Source: Microplitis mediator
Taxonomy: Eukaryota > Arthropoda > Insecta > Hymenoptera > Braconidae
NCBI RefSeq assembly: GCF_029852145.1
Contig: NC_079973.1
Span: 9,010,385 to 9,074,384, forward strand
Direction of reading: 5' to 3'
DNA: 64,000 nucleotides
Made by a program: the position numbers and the translations under genes. Below the pieces are notes generated by a model. That model was not told where the DNA came from and did not search any database. It saw only the letters and a program-made list of their open reading frames with translations. Shown here piece by piece: positions 47,958 through 60,367 of this stretch (position 1 is its first letter; each line of letters starts with the position of its first letter).

Positions 47958-48077
47958 CTGGTGGAAACTTTTCGGAATTTTTTCTGAAAAACTCAGTTCT
48001 AAAGTTCTAAAAATTTTTTCAAAGTTCTAAAGAATTTTCAGAGTTTTTCAGAGAAAAGTTCGAAAAATTTCCACCAG
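47958..48077. repeat. CTGGTGGAAA hairpin repeat, copy 3
   Basis: CTGGTGGAAACTTTTCGGAA with inverse TTCGAAAAATTTCCACCAG; the inner arms are CTGAAAAACTC / GAGTTTTTCAG. Confidence 0.7.
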
Positions 48078-48581
48078 GAGTAACTACAGTGGCCAGGGTC
48101 GCTTTTTGTCAGCTTTTAGTTGCTCGTTTCAAGTCAAGTTTCTGGTATTCCTGAATGTTAATAAAATGATGACAAATGGAATTTTTTGTAATTCAACTTT
48201 TACAAGTTATCTTAATGTTATCAAAGAAAGATATTAACAAAATGTAATATAAAAATGTCTGCAAATATCATAAAATGAAGCAATAAATGATGTATTTTTT
48301 GGGATAAATAAAAGTTCATCATTTTAATACTGATAATTTTTTATCCAATATAATAACTTTCGACTACATTTAAATTATTCAATAAATCACTAAATAAATA
48401 TTTAAATATTTAAATTTCATAATGTATATATTTGTCTGAATCAATAGTGGATGATTAAGAGTTGGTAAATAAATGAAATACTGATGCATTTCATATCTTA
48501 TTGTAAATGAGAAACAATAAAATATGATAAGTACTTTTTTTTTGTTTATTTATGTACTTTTAATTGTACCACTTATTATCT

Positions 48582-48680
48582 CTGGTGGAAATTTTTTGCA
48601 CTTTTCTCTGAAGAACTCTGAAAAAATCTTTAGAACTAGAACTGAGTTTTTCAGAGAAAATTCCAAAAAATTTCCACCAG
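48582..48680. repeat. CTGGTGGAAA hairpin repeat, copy 4
   Basis: CTGGTGGAAATTTTTTGCAC with inverse CCAAAAAATTTCCACCAG; same inner CTCTGAAGAACTC / GAGTTTTTCAGAG arms. Confidence 0.7.
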
Positions 48681-48689
48681 AAATTCTAT

Positions 48690-50390
48690 CGAAAATCCTT
48701 TAAAAATTCTTAATACTTTGCTAGCATTAAGTCAACATAAAAATATTTAATTAGTTAACATAAAGATAAAATTTTAAATCCGATTTGTCAACATAAAAAA
48801 GATGTCAATTCGTTACCTTTTTGGTTTAAAAAAACTAATTGCTATTTGTCAACAAAACGTTACAAAGTGGAATGAAAAAATTAATAAATTACCAGTGTAA
48901 AGTTATCATTTTGAAACACATAAATGTTAACTTTTGATTGGACATTAAGTATACTTTGCTTCTACAAAGTTGGCTTTTTGGAACGTAAAATAAAATATCA
49001 ACATTTTAAATGTTACCGTTTTGTCAGCAATAAGTTAACATTTGACCTCTTATGTAATATTAAGAGCTAAAATTTAAACACAAGCTTTTATACACCCAAC
49101 CGAAACTTATAAACCTGTTTGTAAAAAAATAAACTTTTTTGTTGAAACACCCTAATATATAAATATATGTGTAACCGTAAGTCAAAATTATTGAAAATGA
49201 TCGTTATTAAATGTTTTTTTTTTTACTTACATTTACTTGAACTTACTTTTATCTTAAAAATTACCAAAATCTACTTTAAATTTGAAAATAAAAACTATTT
49301 CGTTTAATGGTTTAACAAATTGCGATGAGCTATAAACTGGATATCAATTAAAGTTTAAATTGACATATTTTCCTTCGATGTTGGGTAATGGAGATAATTG
49401 CAATGTAACTGTATATTCGACTTCCAGAGATATGTACTTGGATTTATTCTATCTCACTGCACAACACAGAGATTGAATATACACTAAACTAAATCTTACT
49501 AACCCCGAAACACATAGCTCAGTTTTTGTACACATCGATGTAGCTGACAAGTACTATCAGCTTTCTGTTGAGTGGCGTAAGAATATTAGAACGTAAACAG
49601 CGCTACACGCTACAGGAATGTTTTCAAACAAGTTTCAATCGCTTACACACAGAGGGTAGAAGTTATCAAGAGATTAAAAATGAATATGGAATAAACGTTT
49701 TATTAAGCGATGTAATTTATCTAAGTGTAAAAGTACGAAACTGGACAATAATTCAAATTTGTAAAATAAAGGTTTAAATAGGAGAAATTTGGGTAAAAGA
49801 AAAAATAGATATTTGAAAAACGGTTGGAAATACGGAAATAAAAAAATAAAAAAAAAAGTTTTCTTAGGTTATTTAAATGGAAAAATTTGAAGTTCGATGG
49901 GCGACCTCTAAACAATAAATAAAACTCAAATTTTGTGGGAATTTTATATTTTCCAACTACTACAAGATTTTGAGTAGGTCTTGAAAAAAATTATAGATTC
50001 AAATGAAGCACTTTTATTATTACTATTTGTTTTGATTCATTATTCAATTATTTTTTGTAAATAAAAGTATATAAATACACGAAAAAATAATTTATGATTA
50101 AGAAGACGATTTTTTTTATTGGAGTTAACTATTGGAGTTAGTTAAATACAGTGAATATTGATTTATAAAGATAACCACTGGTTTAAGCAAAATAATACAT
50201 TTATAAATTATGATTTTTCAAAAAAAATTATAGTCCGAGGAAAAAAAGTTATTTTTAATGTTTAAGTCATAAATTTTTCAATTAAGTGAAAAAAAATCGT
50301 GTATAACGCAAAAAAAACAATAAATTACTTTTTAATTAAACTTCAAAAGGAGTGGATTTAATGAAAAATCGGTCATGTAGTTTACAAGTT
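48690..50390. other. Gene-poor DNA upstream of the AIG1-like gene
   Basis: No coding gene. A minus-strand donor-like GTTA|GTAAGA at 49500/49499 follows a more complex stretch (49500-49600) that could be a non-coding first exon of the AIG1-like gene; this is weak. An ...AACACCCTAATA end near 49145 resembles the GGGTG foldback ends. Confidence 0.3.
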
Positions 50391-50399
50391 ATACGAAGA

Positions 50400-50730
50400 A
50401 TAGAAATTAAAAATTATTTTTGCTTTTGGTTCTTTACATATAACTCATAAACCACTCGCCCGATTTACCTCAAAATATAACCAATTCTAAGTTTTGGTGA
50501 GCTCTTTCGATTGCCACCAAGTACGATCAAATCGGTTGATTCGTTCCCAAGATATCGTCAGACAAAAAAAAGTTCACACACACACACACTGCCGTCCATC
50601 CGGGAATAGTCAGAATAGCTTCCTAGGACCTTAAAACATCGACATCTGATGAAAACTCGATTTTCGAAAATCGGACCGAAACCAATAACTTCCCTCTTCC
50701 CGAAAATTTGCAATTTTCTTAGCGGGAAGT
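50400..50730. repeat. Dispersed repeat with CACACA tract and GCGGGAAGT end
   Basis: Moderately GC-rich block containing GATATCGTCAGACAAAAAAA, a short CA run, CCGTCCATCCGGGAATAG and a GCGGGAAGT end. It looks like the end of a larger transposon, but no coding part is present. Class unknown. Confidence 0.4.
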
Positions 50731-50731
50731 A

Positions 50732-50962
50732 AAAAAATATTCTCGAACCAAGAAAAAAATTTTTGGACCTAGAAAGTTTTTCCTTGGTTTAAAGAATCTA
50801 TGTTTTAGACTAAGAAAATGATGTCTTCCGCGAAGGAAATAATTTCTTAATCTAAATAATTTTTTAATTCAATAAAGTAAGAAATTTCGCTTGGTTCAAG
50901 AAAAAAATTTCGAAGACATTTTATTTCTCGGTTCAAGGTTTTCTTTTTTTCTGTATACAGTT
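50732..50962 (-). repeat. CAAGAAA palindrome repeat, copy in inverse orientation
   Basis: About 90% like 54903-55135 when read on the opposite strand (ATAAAATGTCTTCGAAATTT, CCAAGCGAAATTTCTTACTT and others). Its outer end is TACAGAAAAAAAG, common to several MITEs here. Confidence 0.75.
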
Positions 50963-50964
50963 TA

Positions 50965-53900
50965 CACTTCAAAAACCGTTTTCTTCGGTGACAAACCAAA
51001 AATTTAGGGTAAGAATACGGTAGGGTACCATAAAAGAATTCTATTCCCATTTCCTATCCTTCTCTCTATAATATCTTTTACTCTCTCTTTGTCTCACCTA
51101 GTAAAAATCAGAAATAATTAAATTAGAACCATTAAATAATAAATAATAAAAGATGCGATGCATTTTAACACGCCTGTGGGCATAAGTACTCGTACAGGAA
51201 AAGTATATATTCCCGCAAATCTGAATATATGCCACAGGTATGAGACATATATTCAATTTTGACCGCATATATCCCGGATATATACTTTTTCCGTACGAGT
51301 AAAATTATCAACATTACACAAGTCTGACTATAGTTGCGCCAATCGACAAGTAATGCGCTCTATTAAAATTTGCTAGAACGTAATACAATGAAATGCGAGA
51401 ATTCAATTGTATCGATTGTTTCATGCTCAACAGAACACTTTTTAAAAATGCTTGGTCGATATTTCAGCACATGCAATGATATCATATATAGTAAACGATC
51501 ATCTGATTATGCTGATGTTCAAACATTCGAAACTTTGATTTATGTAAACAAAGCTTGTATACACATACTTCAAACAATTTTGAGCTCATTTAATGCATTT
51601 AATCATTCAAAATCAATTTATATTTAATCCAGACGTAACGAGTATGCATTTATTACATTGATTCATTGCTTTACTTTTCAATATTATTGACAGTGGAGGT
51701 AAGCGTAGTTAACAGGTTGTTCATGAGTCAGTTGTTGTAAAGTCATGCTAGTGAGTGCTTGTTTTTTCGCTAAAATGTTTGTATCAATTGATAAGTTATT
51801 TTAAAATTAAGTGAATTTCAATCAAATACCGGTTTCTGTTTTCTACTGTACAACGCACATATTTTCATTTTATCAAGGTAAATTATGTTTTTTTTTTATT
51901 AATAATCAGTTAATACTGCCATATTTTCACTAATTAATTAAATATTTTAATAATTTGGTTTAACAAAAATTTTGAAAAAATAATTTTGTTAAGAAATTTA
52001 CAAATTGTTGACGAAATTGCAAAATAAACCACTGAAATTCGCTTTAACTATAGAAAATATTAAAGCTTTCTTTCAACAAGTCACTTGGAAAATCATAACG
52101 AGTAAACAACACGATTTATTTAGATTTAAAAAAAATGAATTTTTGATAAATAAAGCCTATTATAAGTCGATTTAAAGTTTCAAATTGGCACATATCGATT
52201 TCTTCATTGTTATGACAATATTTCGATAGTTAAATATGTAATTAATACTGTATAATAAATACATACTTATAACGAAATCAAAATTTTCGTAAATAATAAT
52301 TATTTTTCAAAACGCTTCAGTTTTATTAAAAACTATTCGGTCAACGATTGTGAGTATTAATCAACTTTTATACTTTCACATGAGAAGAAAAAATTACCAT
52401 AATCGAGTCTGGTTATCATTTACAAACGACTAAAAAAACCAAGTATAATGCGTATTTGTAGGTCACTTTAATAAAAATTTTCGTGTGAATATTTTTCTAA
52501 AATTGAATTTAACTTTTTTATAAAATGTAAAATCATAATTTTGATATTTATTTTAAAAATTTAAATTTATTACTGTTATATAATTCTATACAATGTGTTA
52601 TAGTAGCTGATAGTTTAAATGTATGTCTGATAGTATTTCGAGGTAACGGTTTCAAGCAAACACAGTAACATTTAGCTGCTTACTGCTGACTCATCATCAA
52701 CCGGTTGACTGCCGCTGATTATTATTATTGCACAACTCGAACGTCAAGTGATGAATATACTCTACAGTCCAGAAGTTGAAAATTTTTTTATGTACAAAAA
52801 AAGAATAATCTAATTTTACTAAAAATGTTTTATCAATCTTTAATTAATAGTTAAACATATGGTGAAATTTTCTAGATTATTTTGTGTCTGTAATTATTCG
52901 AATAAAAAGTCAATTATCAGGGTTCTTTTTTCCCATTTTTGTCTAACAATGTATCAGTTAATAATGTGATCTCTATGTATTAATAAAAATATTTATTCAT
53001 TAATGATATAGTTTTATTTATTTAATATTTTTTTATACACAACATTATATCTGAATATCATGATCATATTATTAAAAAATACATATATTGTTTAACGTTT
53101 CAATTCTTTTTTTTCCAACATACCATAAAAGTATAATTTAAAAATTTTCGATTTTCGGATGAAATTTTAATCCTTGGAGCGTCGAAATTTTGAGGGATCT
53201 GCGTGTGACTAGTAGTAGGGATACAACCAGTTGAATTCAAGTCCCTCGTTATATTACTGTTAGCTCGTGTGTCCCTTTCTATGCTTCAAGGATCCTCGAT
53301 CAGCTCATTTATTTTCCCATTATTCTGTGTATTTTCCTGTTTCCGTGACGTATCGAGAGCTCAAAGAGCTCGCAAACAACGGAAAGTTTTGGGCTGGTCC
53401 GCAGGGTAAACCATTTTCAAAATTTTTTTACACAATTCAGAAATAGAAACTAACTTTTAAAAACGAAGTGGTCGTAACTGACTAGTTAGTCGTAACTGAC
53501 CAGCTGGTGGTTCTAATTTAATCCGGAGTTTGTCATTATCATTTTCTAAAAAGTCAATTAAGAAGATTCTTTACTTCTCCATTATTTATAAATCTAATTA
53601 TTAATATTGTAATTTAATAATATTGATATTTTTTATTTGTAAAAGTATAAGTAGATTAAAAATATATTTACACGAAGTTACGTTATTTCATTTATTTACC
53701 AGATTAAAGGCGTAGAAAAAATGATTGTCATTTACCATGTTTTAAACAAATTATAAAATACCTCAAAAATTTTTTATAGGATATACGAATTATCAATTTT
53801 TTCAAAATTTTTTTCGATTAAATGCTTGTGCAGTTCCCGCATCAGAAGAAGAAAGACATTTTCTTAACACACAATATAACTGTCACTTTAACACTTTTTG

Positions 53901-54185
53901 ATGTTGATATGATGAATTATCTTTTTTTTAAGTAAATTTTCTAAGAATCCGTCCGTGACTGATGATTGAGTTTTTCAAGTAAATTTTAGGTAACTTTTGA
54001 ACTGTTGAATAATCGATTTAAAATTCTCAAGAAATACAATGAAATGTGTTGATTTGACACAAAATAATCAACACGGACCATTTTTAACACAAATACACGA
54101 TATTTTCGACACGAAGTGCGACAGAAATCTTTTAACATAAAAAACTAATTCTTTAAGTTCAATTGATAATTAATTCTTTTATTAT
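50965..54185. other. Intergenic DNA upstream of the CRAL-TRIO gene
   Basis: No coding gene. 51170-51310 is a short palindrome (TCGTACAGGAAAAGTATATA with its inverse). 51725-51878 has a TCAGT initiator-like site and ends with a CAAG|GTAAAT donor, so it could be a 5' untranslated exon of the CRAL-TRIO gene. 53340-53410 holds copy 2 of the GAGCTCAAAGAGCTCG repeat. The rest is unassigned. Confidence 0.35.
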
Positions 54186-54186
54186 G

Positions 54187-54565
54187 GGCATTCTCTAACA
54201 ATGCCCCCGCTCCAATTTTTTAAAAATATTTAATGTCTTTCAGCTGTCATAATATTTACATTTTATCAAGTAATTAAAAAAAAATTAAAGCATTAATTGA
54301 AAAAAAGACAACGAAATTACACTTTCGTCAAAATATGGATTTGAAAAAAAAAATTTAAGAATGTGAATTATAAAATTGGTATTATGAAGATTTTACTGAA
54401 ATTTATTTAAAAAATTTCTTTTAACTTCTAATTAATAACGATTGCAGTAATTTATTTTCATATTTATATCTCAGTGAAATTGCAACTATGTTGTTTTTTT
54501 TTTCAATTAATTCATTGAATATTTTTCAAAAATTGGGGGGGGGGGGCACTGTCTGAGAATGTCCT
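54187..54565. mobile_element. MITE with GGGCATTCTC ends and G/C runs
   Basis: Left GGGCATTCTCTAACAATGCCCC and right GGGGCACTGTCTGAGAATGTCC are imperfect inverted repeats extended by AATTTTT. 379 bp, non-coding. It lies just before the first coding exon of the CRAL-TRIO gene. Confidence 0.7.
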
Positions 54566-54710
54566 TAAGATTAAATAGTGAATTTATGACTTTTGATGGT
54601 CACTTGTGAAAAACAAAAATTTTCACTTTATTAGAAGAAAATAATATGAATGAGTAAAAATGTATAATCACTGCAACGTGCAATTAATACATTTTTTAGA
54701 TTTAAAAGAA

Positions 54711-57700
54711 ATGGCAGAGTATTGTGAGTACATGTGGGATCCAACACGCAGTTATGTTGATCTTGCATTGTCCAGAACTATTGATGAAGAAACGAGAATG
54801 GAAACCAAAGATAAAAAATTAGCGATTAAAATGGTTCGAACAATTTTACGAGGAATGCCCGAAGTAGGTGAGTAAAATATAAACAATATATTAGAGGATT
54901 GTTACACAGCAAAAAAAGGAAATCTTGAACCAAGAAATAAAATGTCTTCGAAATTTTTTTCGTGAACCAAGCGAAATTTCTTACTTTATTGAAGTAAAAA
55001 ATTATTTGGACCAAGAAATTATTTCCTTCACGAAAGACATCATTTTCTTAGTCTGAAACATAAATTCTTCAAACCAAGAAAAAACTTTCTAGGTCTAAAA
55101 ATTTTTTTCTTGGTTCGAGAACATTTTTTTTTTAATTCAAAAAAAAATTTTTTTGGTTGAAGATTTTTACGTTTTTGAGTCATAGAAAAATGTCTTGGCT
55201 GAAACAAAAAAGTTTTCGAACCATGAAAAATAATTTTTTAAACCAAGAACAAACTTTCTTGGGTCAAGAAATTTTTTTTGTCGCGAACAAAAAAAATTTT
55301 TCAGCCAAAAAATCAATTTCGTTAATTGAGCAAATAAATTTATCAATAAGCTAAAAAAAAGCTTCACACCATGACTATTTTCCATGACTTTTTCTCGCCT
55401 CCGGGCGGAAAGCGTCAGCTTTCATCCCGCTGTGCAAAACGAAGTTGTCGCTTTCCGCCTCCGTCGAGGAGAAAAATAGTATACACACCTCGGGAAGTAA
55501 ATAAGAAAGCCTCAGACTACTTTACTTCCCTTGATGTGTAATATACCATTTTTCTCGGATTAATCTCGTCTCCTACATAAATTCAAAGCCATACAAATAA
55601 ATACTTATTATTTACTAGATCTGAAGGCCTGCACTGATGAATATATAACACGATTCCTGTTAGCCCGAAAGTATCGTATAGAACAAACCGCTTCACTAAT
55701 AGCAGCTTATCAAGCTCAAGTGTTACATCGGCAAGATATTTTCGGAAATTTGACTGCACGTGACCCAGCTTTGCAACGTGCTCTTCGAGCTGGTATACCC
55801 GGAGTACTTCCAGCACGTGATAAGTAAGACTACTGTAAAAAATACTAAACAAGAAAATTGCTGTGTAGAGACTCATCTTTGCAATTTATAAATTAATATA
55901 TTATAGACAAATTTGCGTAAATTTGATCACCTAATTTCTAGTTGTCACAATCGTTATATGACTATCAATTTTTTTGCAGACACAAACAAAATGCTTTAAA
56001 ACTTAGTGTTGATTGTATCTGCGTAAAAATGTGCATGCTCACACATGACTTGTTTATAAGATCACGGACGCAGTGATTATTAATAAATAAGTAAGTAAAA
56101 ACCATGTGCATTAACATAAAAGCGAATAATTTATGTTCAGGAAAGGCCGATGCATTCTGATAATTTTGACTTCCCAATGGGATCCTATTGCCGTACCAGT
56201 ATTATCGATTCAACGCGCCATATTTTTGGTTCTTGAAATTCTTATTCAGGATTGTCGTAATCAGGTATATTTATATCATAGTTTGAATACTATATTATTT
56301 CATGAATCAGAGATTATTATTCCTTTGTTATTCATATTTTCTATAAGCAATCCGGATTCGTTGTAATAGTAGATTGGAGTGGGTTTTCATTACGTCATGG
56401 GAGAGCTTTTGGAACATATGCTCTACGAAGCCTGATAACTTCTCTTCGCGGAAGATTCCCAGCACGATTCAAGGCCATCCATTTTTTGTCACCTCCATTA
56501 TATGTGCAAGCGACTCTTGCACTTGTAAAACCTTTTCTTGACGAAAAAGTACGATATAAGGTAATTTTGAACCAATTCATCTCAAATTAAAATATATATT
56601 TATTAAGTGCAAAACATCGTATTATTAAATGAATCATAAAAAATCAACTAATGGCTATTATCTAAAAGTGAATCTGTATTTTGTTTCTTTTCTCATACGC
56701 GTTAATGTGTATTAGAGTATCCGTTGTTTCCCAAAATGCTTTATGTGAATTCCTAATTTACGCGAATCAATAGACGATAGATGACATAGAAATTCAGATG
56801 CCCCGAGTTCAATAGAAATTACTTACATCGAGACCCATATTCCTTTATGAATTTCTCGTATGGGAATCTAGGTACCCACGGTTTCCTACATTAATTCTTA
56901 CATAAATCCATACACTCCTATATTAATTCCATCCCCTATGGATTTTTTTCAAAAAGGTTTTATTCATTTTTCTTTTGCAACGCAAATAATTTATTTTGAG
57001 TTTTAAGCCTGTAGATTTTTTGAATGGAAAAACGGGAAAATTTTCATTATTTACGCTTCCATAGATCCCTATATAAGTCAATTTTCTAGAAGAATTTAAA
57101 ATTCCAAAAGTCTGTAGATCTCCCTGATTCAGAAAAATGATTTACTCCATGCTAAGTGTACATCTATATATTAGTTGATTCAAATTGTTTTAAATCATTT
57201 CATAAATCATGTTTCTTAATCAGGGCTTTCGGAAAAAAATCGGGAAATTTTATATTTTTTTACGACCTCGCAAAGCAAAATAAAACATACAAGTCTTATG
57301 AATGATAGATTTAAGTACTTAAAAACGCATCTATTTGCAGTACGATTGTTGGTTGCCAAGTGATTAATTATCAGAGTCCAAAATGTCATTTTTGCTTCGA
57401 ACACCGATAACTCAGCGAAAAATTGTCGCATTAAGCTCTTAAATCTTCCAAATTAATGAGGAGGAATCAAACTAAAAAAGCTTTAACGTGACAATAGCAA
57501 AAGAAATTTACTGAAGGTCCTGGACCTTCTCAAAAGTAAGAAAGAATTTTGAAAACGTTTTTACGTCCGATTTTTTTTTTTATGATCACTTAAAAACTAT
57601 CAATCATAAAAATATTTCAACTCAGGATCTGAAAACTAGAAATTTAAAGCTACGATTTGCTTTTCTTTTTCTACAATTATTTTTCGCTAAGTTACAGCAT

Positions 57701-58017
57701 TTTGAAACTCACCTAAAATTTTGCATTTGGTTGATATCCTTTAATTTTTTTGACCAGTGTACTTTAATGCAACTGTTATTTCATGTTACAAGATTTATCT
57801 CCATGGGAATAATCTCAGCACTTTGCATGAGCATTTGCCAACTGACATTCTACCTGCTGAATTTGGAGGAACAGGACCTGCCTTTAATCCAAGTCTCTGG
57901 GCAGAACCAGTTATTCATTCCGCAATGAAAGAAATGGAAATTGCTGCAACGGAACGAGACAAGAATAGTAGAAAAATTTTGGAAAATCCACAATCTACAC
58001 TTCAATCGCTCATGTGA
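54711..58017 (+). CDS. CRAL-TRIO lipid-transfer protein (clavesin / alpha-tocopherol-transfer-like)
   Basis: Cytosolic SEC14-type protein expected to bind a small lipophilic ligand (tocopherol, retinoid or phosphoinositide) and move it between membranes. Five coding exons: 54711-54867, 55619-55823, 56141-56264, 56348-56560, 57793-58017. All are GT/AG and in phase; 924 bases, 307 aa. The N-terminal helical CRAL-TRIO-N region covers about 1-95 (ITRFLLARKYRIEQT). The ligand-binding fold covers about 110-275, with FVVIVDWSGFS, FPARFKAIHFLSPP, FLDEKVRYKIYLHGNN and the closing LPAEFGGTGP. The ATG at 54711 is preceded by a TTTTTTAG acceptor at 54699, so a non-coding exon probably lies upstream; an earlier in-frame ATG at 54660 would then be intronic. 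An AATAAA-like signal follows the stop within 15 bases. Length and order are normal for the family; the particular paralogue is not resolved. Confidence 0.92.
54903..55135 (+). repeat. CAAGAAA palindrome repeat
   Basis: Inverse-oriented partner of 50732-50962. Made of CTTGGTTCAAG-like palindromic units; similar units continue to about 55350. It sits in intron 1 of the CRAL-TRIO gene. Confidence 0.7.
57122..57224. mobile_element. Short CCCTGATT MITE, about 103 bp
   Basis: CCCTGATTCAGAAAAATGATTT and the inverse AAATCATGTTTCTTAATCAGGG flank a short palindromic core. In the last intron of the CRAL-TRIO gene. Confidence 0.7.
57226..57790. other. Last intron of the CRAL-TRIO gene, unassigned
   Basis: AT-rich non-coding sequence. 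No exon or recognised repeat. Confidence 0.4.
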
Positions 58018-58699
58018 CAGCAAAAAATAAATAAATATCAATGCAAAAGTAAAAACACTCAGTCAGAATTTCCATTGTCATTATTTAAATTTTTTTATTC
58101 TAAACAAGACTGTATTTTTAATATATGAAAATTTAAGTAATTTTACAAAAAAAAAAAAAAAAAAATGGTTTTTTAATAATTTTTTTTTTCAAAATTCGTA
58201 TTATTTTTTATTGACTTATTTATTTAATTTTTCAAACACAATCAGGTTTACAATAAGTAAACTCGAGTCTGACAGGGATAAAATGAAGTTAGGATAGATA
58301 CTGCTCACCAAGGGGGGAATATAGGACACTACAACCTACGTATATAATTTTCTACTCGAGCTACAGGCGAAGGTCCACAAACAATTAATACCGTAAGATG
58401 GACGGTAGAGTCGAATTTGAGATTTGCAATGTCGGAAAGCGAGGAATAATTGTGGAAATGGATAGGAAATTGAATAACTTCAAATTTTCCCAAATTATTG
58501 AATAACGGGTGGTTTGAAACTTTTCAAAAGGATTTGGTGCTTAAAAATTAAGAGGAGTTGAAATTTATGGAGTTAATAAGTATTAGAAAGTTTTTTTTAA
58601 TCTTCTCAGATCACATTTCTTAATTAGAGTGGGATTTTCTTCCTTTTCCGTGGTGTCTATACTGTTTGTCATAAAATTTCTACTCGTAAGTTTGAATTT

Positions 58700-59172
58700 C
58701 CGCCTTTGTTTATAAGGTAATTAAAATGCGTCAGACGCCTTTATTTCTTAGTGGATTATTTTCGATTGAACCTAGACTCCAGAGAGGCGATGATAAACAA
58801 GACCTACTAGTACTCCCTAATTGTCACAGTGTTAAATATGATAAGTCGTTCATTGTTAGTGCAATAAGGGCGTGGAACAAACTTCCAAGAGGCTGTGCAA
58901 ATCAATGTATTTTTAAGGAATTTCGTATGTCGTCCTTTAATTATTATCTGTTGATTTTAAAAGATTGATTAATGATAATATTGTTAAATGAATGATATTA
59001 TTGCGATGACAGTGTATCATTATTGTAAACTTAGCTTACATTTGTATTTTTATTTTTATATATGATTATATATTTATCCTATATACTTTTTAATTATTAA
59101 ATAATTGTATCCGTGATGGCCGCAAGGAGCCTAGACTCCATGGCCAAAAAACAATAAATAAATAAATACAAA
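58700..59172 (+). mobile_element. 5'-truncated LINE (reverse-transcriptase C-terminus and tail)
   Basis: The frame 58726-58968 (80 codons) ends with KSFIVSAIRAWNKLP...IFKEFRMSSFNYYL, the usual C-terminal end of a non-LTR retrotransposon ORF2. About 200 bases of 3' untranslated sequence follow (GATGGCCGCAAGGAGCC), and then an AATAAATAAATAAATAC tail. The polymerase and endonuclease domains are missing, so it is a dead 5'-truncated copy. The clade cannot be fixed from this fragment. Confidence 0.72.
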
Positions 59173-59174
59173 AT

Positions 59175-60367
59175 AAATCTATAGGAACTTTTGGGTAGGG
59201 ATGCTTTCTACGCAGAAATAAATTGTTTTCAGGTAAACGTTTCATCATTAGAAAGTACCACTTACTTTAATTACAATCTTATTTGTTTTTCATTTATTTG
59301 GTCATAAAGCCTAACCCCAGGGGTAGGACACTCAATGCTTTGAGATGGGAACGAAATTTGTCCACTTTGCGAAACTTATTGTCAAACTTAACAAAATGAA
59401 ACTCAAGAATCTATAGATTTCGAAGGAAATTTTATTTCTGACTATATAAAAGTTGGCAGTATGTTGAGATAAATGAATCTCCCTCTGCTGGTCATTAAAT
59501 TTGGCGCGAAAAAAGCAAAAATTTAAAAAATAAAAAAAAAATAGGAAATATTTTGCAGAATAAAAGATGCAAGTGTACGGTTCATTAGGATCTATAAATA
59601 AATATTCTTAACAATAATTAAAATAAAAATATTAATTTATTCTCATACACTCAATTCATATTTTTTATTAAAAGCAACTCGATTTGTCATACTTTATAGT
59701 AGGTTAGAACGGAATGTCCTTTTTATCACGCCGCCAGGTAGGATTCGATTTTTTTCTCCGACATATAAAGTATTGAATAATAAAAAATTAATAAATATAT
59801 AAGTAACAAAAAAAAAATTAAGTCGCGTAGAATAGAAAAAATTTCATTTTTAATATTTAAAAAGAAAAAGAATAATTAAGCAGGAAAATGATCAATTATA
59901 GCTTTTACAGGTATTTTATAACGAAAATAAAATAATCTATTATTTAATTAAATCTACATACATTAAATAAAAAAAAAAACAGTTTAATTTTTAATATTTG
60001 AGGAGATTAAGAATAATTAAGCTGGAAAATAAATAATTATAGCTTAAACAGTTTTTTCGTCCCAAAAGTAAGGTAACTTATGATTGCAACCAATCTATAT
60101 ATATTAAATAAAACACAGAAATTATAAAAATATATAAATTAAATTTTATTGTATAACAATCAATCACGAACAAGATATGAAAATAATTGAAAATAAATAT
60201 TTGTAATATTAAAATGTCTCATATAGGGAAATCACTCGAAGCCTGTACATTAAAATCTTCATGAGACAACGTAACGCTCCAAATTAAACCAGCTAACAGT
60301 TCTGAAAATAAAAATTAATAAATTGTAATTATATATAATAATTTCAATTCGATTTAAGAGATTATAA
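59175..60367. other. Intergenic with a diverged tandem duplication
   Basis: 59845-59975 and 59985-60110 are two diverged copies of a unit with TAAGAATAATTAAGC, GGAAAAT and AATTATAGCTT. They lie on the 3' side of the P-like transposase gene and could be subterminal repeats, but I find no terminal inverted repeat. Confidence 0.4.

Noticed and set aside
54660..54710. Start of the CRAL-TRIO protein at the ATG at 54660
   Set aside because: A TTTTTTAG acceptor lies between this ATG and the one at 54711, and the extra residues do not look like the family N-terminus.
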